23,438 nt of DNA from a virus: positions 1 to 23,438 of the IMG/VR virus record IMGVR_UViG_3300025671_000541. One strand, written 5' to 3'. The position numbers were made by a program, and so were the translations under genes. Positions 21,144-23,438 of this stretch are shown here, piece by piece (the first letter of the stretch is position 1; every line of letters starts with the position of its first letter). Below the pieces are notes generated by a model. It saw only the letters and a list, made by a program, of their open reading frames with translations. It made no database searches and had not been told where the DNA came from.

Positions 21144-23015
21144 CTATTCGTACTGTGAGAATTCGTAATCATTAACGTTCATAACGTAACGATTTTCGAG
21201 CTGTCTTCGGGTAGCCCATCTATTATTGAGATGGCTCTGATTGATACGTGCATTAGAGATAATTTCTTTAGCGCGTAGTTCACAGAACCAGAGAGCCATA
21301 ACGCAGTCTGTTGGACCACGTGTATCAGGTCTCCATGTGATGAGTTGCTGTATAAGGGCTTTGATACCCTCAGATCCATCTTGGCTAGGAAGCTCTATTA
21401 GGTTATCGTCTTGGTGTGTACCATTACGTACGCTACCAAACAAGCCTGACATAGCAGCCACACCGAATGATGTGTCCCACTTATTCTTGCCTGTGAACTG
21501 GGATGAAAACTTCACACCATGTGAGGCAAGGTATTGCTGTAAATCTAAATCCAGAGAGTAAGCCTTCTGGTGGGCATTGATCTCAATACGTAATTCTTGA
21601 GGTTGATACTTCTCGACCCAGTTCTCTATAAGTTCTTGTACCTTCTGAGGAGTAGGGTCTTTCATGTTCTCTACATCCAAGATGTAGCGATTACGTGTAT
21701 TACGATCTACAGTAACTATTACTGCTGCAGTATTACCACTCATAGCAGGGTCTAAGCCCATGATGGTATACCAAGCGCCCATCTCCCGAGGGTGTCCTGC
21801 CGTTCCTGCTTTTAGCGGTCCGCGCTTTCGCATCCTATTGATAGAACCTTGGACGGCAGCAGGTGGGAAAATTGAATCCTCTTGTACGTCTTGCTGTTGG
21901 TAGACAAGAGCCCAAGCACTCGGGCTAACTTCAGAGCGTCTCCTGAACAGAGCGGGGCCATCCCATTTGGGGTAGAGACCGTCCTCATCAGGTAGTACGC
22001 CTTCATCAGAACCCTCCCAGGGTATATGGCTTTTAGGCCACAAGGTGACCCACTGTTTTGGATCTTCATAAAACTCTAGAACTGCAGGCATCGAGAAATA
22101 CGTAAAAGGTGTCTTGCCGCCAACCCAATGCTCAGGGCTACGAATCTCTCGATAAAGATCATTTGCCGCTATGCGGGTTCCTACAATAAGGAGTTTACCA
22201 TTATCACCAAGACGGGTAACTACATCTCGTTGGAGCCAGAGGAGTTGTTTCTCCCACTCATGCGCGTTTGAAGTCGTAACAACGTCGTCCAAGATGATGA
22301 GGTTGGAACGGGCTCCAGTAATCTGGCCACCAATACCGAGCGCTTGTACCGTCGGATCCTTTTCGGTAGAATCACGAGAGAGGTAAATGCGATCAGCCTT
22401 CCAAGTATCCGCATCCTCTTTCCACCCCCCAGTAGAACCATATACGGCTTGAAGCTTAGACCAGCGCTCATGACTTAGGCGCTGCTTGATGGAGTAGAGA
22501 TACTCCTTAGCGCGCTCTTGAGTCTTAGAGACGATAGTAATCTTGATATTCGGATCCATAGCAATCCGATAGACACAGTAGTTGACCGTGATGACGGTAG
22601 ACTTGGCATGCTCAGGAGGTACGTTAATCAGCAGGCGTTTAGAACTTGCTGGTTCATAAGTCATGGCTGGGTGTGTCCAGGAAGGGGTACGTCCCTCAAG
22701 GACGTCAATCCAGGATCTATGATGCTCGAAGATGGGGGAGTCTAAGAACTCTTTCGAGAACTCCTCAAAGCCAATCTTAAACTTAGCATCACCTGAGACG
22801 ATACTCAGGGTTTTCTCACCTTCAGACTTGGCAGCCTCAAGGTTTTTCATAAAGGTGGCATCCTTACGCCAGTCTTTCATGACGTCAGGTTTGCGGTCAG
22901 CCTTGGCTATAGCGTCCTGTAAGGACAGTCCTTGGCGAACAAAATCTAATACTTTGGCCTTAGCCTCTTTCAGCTTAGCCACATTGTGGTGTTCACTACC
23001 ACCCTTGGCAGCCAT
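21144..23015 (-). CDS. terL: terminase large subunit (623 aa)
   Basis: The packaging motor: an ATPase that drives DNA into the head plus a nuclease that cuts it. The ATPase part has a Walker-A-like VPPEHAKST (132-140), an SKTQERAKEYLYSIKQRL segment, and Walker B LIILDDVV with Asp243 and Asp244. The coupling motif is KLLIVGTRIA (about 274-283). The nuclease part has acidic residues at the expected spacings: Asp422 in MGLDPAMSG, Glu478 in LRIEINAHQ and Asp570 in GPTDCVMALW. The N-terminal 80 residues (SLQDAIAKADRKPDVMKDWR) look helix-turn-helix-like and might help DNA recognition. GGAGG lies six bases before the ATG. No small-subunit gene is in the window. Confidence 0.96.
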   Translation of the reverse strand: MAAKGGSEHHNVAKLKEAKAKVLDFVRQGLSLQDAIAKADRKPDVMKDWRKDATFMKNLEAAKSEGEKTLSIVSGDAKFKIGFEEFSKEFLDSPIFEHHRSWIDVLEGRTPSWTHPAMTYEPASSKRLLINVPPEHAKSTVITVNYCVYRIAMDPNIKITIVSKTQERAKEYLYSIKQRLSHERWSKLQAVYGSTGGWKEDADTWKADRIYLSRDSTEKDPTVQALGIGGQITGARSNLIILDDVVTTSNAHEWEKQLLWLQRDVVTRLGDNGKLLIVGTRIAANDLYREIRSPEHWVGGKTPFTYFSMPAVLEFYEDPKQWVTLWPKSHIPWEGSDEGVLPDEDGLYPKWDGPALFRRRSEVSPSAWALVYQQQDVQEDSIFPPAAVQGSINRMRKRGPLKAGTAGHPREMGAWYTIMGLDPAMSGNTAAVIVTVDRNTRNRYILDVENMKDPTPQKVQELIENWVEKYQPQELRIEINAHQKAYSLDLDLQQYLASHGVKFSSQFTGKNKWDTSFGVAAMSGLFGSVRNGTHQDDNLIELPSQDGSEGIKALIQQLITWRPDTRGPTDCVMALWFCELRAKEIISNARINQSHLNNRWATRRQLENRYVMNVNDYEFSQYE

Positions 23016-23046
23016 ATAAAACCTCCAATATATCCCCCCTTCGTTC

Positions 23047-23065
23047 GGCGCTCCCTAAGAGCGCC
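23047..23065 (-). promoter_or_regulatory. leader hairpin 1 before terL
   Basis: Perfect 7-base-pair inverted repeat GGCGCTC / GAGCGCC with a five-base loop, about 30 bases upstream of the terL start. There is no U-run on the minus strand, so it is probably not a terminator. It could be a translation-control or mRNA-stability element. Confidence 0.5.
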
Positions 23066-23082
23066 TCACTACCCCCCTGCGA

Positions 23083-23100
23083 GGCGGCAATAAAGCCGCC
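23083..23100 (-). promoter_or_regulatory. leader hairpin 2 before terL
   Basis: Perfect 6-base-pair inverted repeat GGCGGC / GCCGCC with a six-base loop, 17 bases from hairpin 1. A third, weaker pair (GGTAAC at 23106-23111 and GTTACC at 23131-23136) encloses the next part of the leader. Confidence 0.5.
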
Positions 23101-23140
23101 GAGCTGGTAACTCGCTAGGGACTTCCGCTCGTTACCCCTA

Positions 23141-23168
23141 TATATATACTAACCCGTTCAAATAGCAA
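23141..23168 (-). promoter_or_regulatory. weak candidate promoter for the late operon
   Basis: On the minus strand TTGCTA (23168-23163) and TATATA (23146-23141) are 16 bases apart, each matching four of six consensus bases. The TA-rich run makes the match easy by chance. Position between the terminator and terL is right. A phage-specific promoter would not be recognisable here. Confidence 0.25.
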
Positions 23169-23264
23169 AACCGAACGATACGACTTTTCATAGTATATCA
23201 AATACCGCTCTGACCAGCACTTTTGTAATACTGGGAAAATATTTAGAGGCGATAGTATAATACT

Positions 23265-23279
23265 TAGCGCGCAGCGCTA
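23265..23279. repeat. inverted repeat TAGCGC-GCA-GCGCTA
   Basis: Perfect 6-base-pair stem with a three-base loop at the border between the AT-rich and GC-rich halves of the non-coding region. It is the leftmost element of the hairpin row that continues to 23418. Confidence 0.55.
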
Positions 23280-23289
23280 TAAGAACTGG

Positions 23290-23305
23290 GGTCGCGCTAG
23301 CGACC
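23290..23305. repeat. inverted repeat GGTCGC-GCTA-GCGACC
   Basis: Perfect 6-base-pair stem with a four-base loop; next element in the row of GC-rich hairpins upstream of terL. Confidence 0.6.
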
Positions 23306-23313
23306 ACCATTTG

Positions 23314-23359
23314 GGGGTCTGGGGGCGTGCCCCCAGCGGGGTCTGGGGCGGAGCCCCAG
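23314..23359. repeat. tandem repeated GC-rich hairpin (two units)
   Basis: Two units each begin GGGGTCTGGGG (23314-23324 and 23338-23348, 24 bases apart) and fold back on themselves. Unit one pairs CTGGGGGC with GCCCCCAG (23319-23326, 23329-23336). Unit two pairs CTGGGGC with GCCCCAG (23343-23349, 23353-23359). The repeated unit plus self-pairing suggests a protein-binding site, packaging signal or RNA element. Confidence 0.65.
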
Positions 23360-23383
23360 CGCGTGGCACGCGTGCGAGCGCAT

Positions 23384-23418
23384 AAAAAAACCCCCACGCG
23401 GGGTTTACCGCGTAGGGG
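23384..23418 (-). terminator. intrinsic terminator before the structural operon
   Basis: On the minus strand a stem pairs CCGCGT/ACGCGG (23408-23413 with 23396-23401) and, past one mismatch, CCCC/GGGG. The loop is six bases. Seven Ts follow (A-run at 23384-23390 on the plus strand). This is a textbook rho-independent terminator, ending transcription coming from beyond the right edge. Confidence 0.8.
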
Positions 23419-23438
23419 TTCGGTTTGTGTTGGGGGAC

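Larger units (their letters stand above)
23016..23438. other. non-coding region upstream of terL
   Basis: No convincing gene. It divides into a GC-rich right part (about 23285-23418) with stacked hairpins, an AT-rich middle (about 23137-23265), and a left leader (23020-23136) with two hairpins. This composition is unlike the coding array. It may hold the late promoter, a packaging start site, or a structured RNA. The minus-strand frame at 23188-23397 here is considered chance. Confidence 0.7.

Noticed and set aside
21137-21172. Portal start 12 codons upstream inside terL
   Set aside because: AGGA is correctly placed only for the ATGs at 21139/21136, just after the terL stop.
23188-23397. Minus-strand frame of 69 codons upstream of terL
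   Set aside because: It runs through the GC-rich hairpins, has low-complexity Gly-Pro-Asp repeats caused by the repeated hairpin and no matching ribosome-binding site.

Overview
The window is about 23.4 kb of a tailed double-stranded DNA phage, covering its DNA-packaging and virion-structure genes. Every convincing gene is on the minus strand, so transcription runs from right (about 23,000) to left (1). No host, integrase, repressor, replication, lysis, tRNA or CRISPR gene is visible. The terminase, portal and capsid sequences, several GTG starts and the style of the small proteins suggest a phage of an aquatic bacterium, perhaps an actinobacterium. The host is an inference from remembered family resemblance only. 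No tail sheath, tail tube, tape measure or baseplate genes are seen, and there are large candidate ejection proteins, an N4-gp56-type capsid and an adaptor-like protein. Together these suggest a short-tailed (podovirus-like) particle.

Layout in transcription order. (1) 23438-23016: a non-coding region with a minus-strand intrinsic terminator, a row of GC-rich hairpins, an AT-rich possible promoter and two leader hairpins. (2) 23015-18732: large terminase, portal and two small unknown proteins. (3) 18732-9852: three large proteins (1936, 405 and 615 aa), probably internal or ejected virion proteins; the last is split into basic, acidic, Pro-Glu and globular parts. (4) 9851-9733: a gap with two inverted repeats. 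(5) 9732-8237: acidic scaffold-like protein and N4-gp56-type major capsid protein, followed by a GAAA-capped hairpin. (6) 8173-5688: nine small genes, six of which in a row (7645-5960) encode strongly basic Lys/Arg-rich proteins. Two of those (49 and 47 aa) are easily missed. (7) 5688-4789: probable head-tail adaptor. (8) 4789-34: tail fibre with repeats, a small beta-rich protein, three related receptor-region proteins interrupted by an HNH endonuclease gene, and a small Ala-rich protein. A further gene begins at 15 and runs off the left edge.

How they work together: the terminase pumps DNA through the portal into a shell of capsid protein built on the scaffold. The large proteins are likely packed inside and released at infection. 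The basic proteins may bind packaged DNA or be minor virion parts. The adaptor joins head to tail, and the fibre plus its small partners contact the host. Many junctions have stop and start codons sharing one base, which points to translational coupling along long transcripts.

The parts most worth a second look are the basic-protein block, the 1936-aa protein, the charge-partitioned 615-aa protein, the tail-tip paralogue cassette with its inserted HNH gene, and the hairpin array before the terminase.
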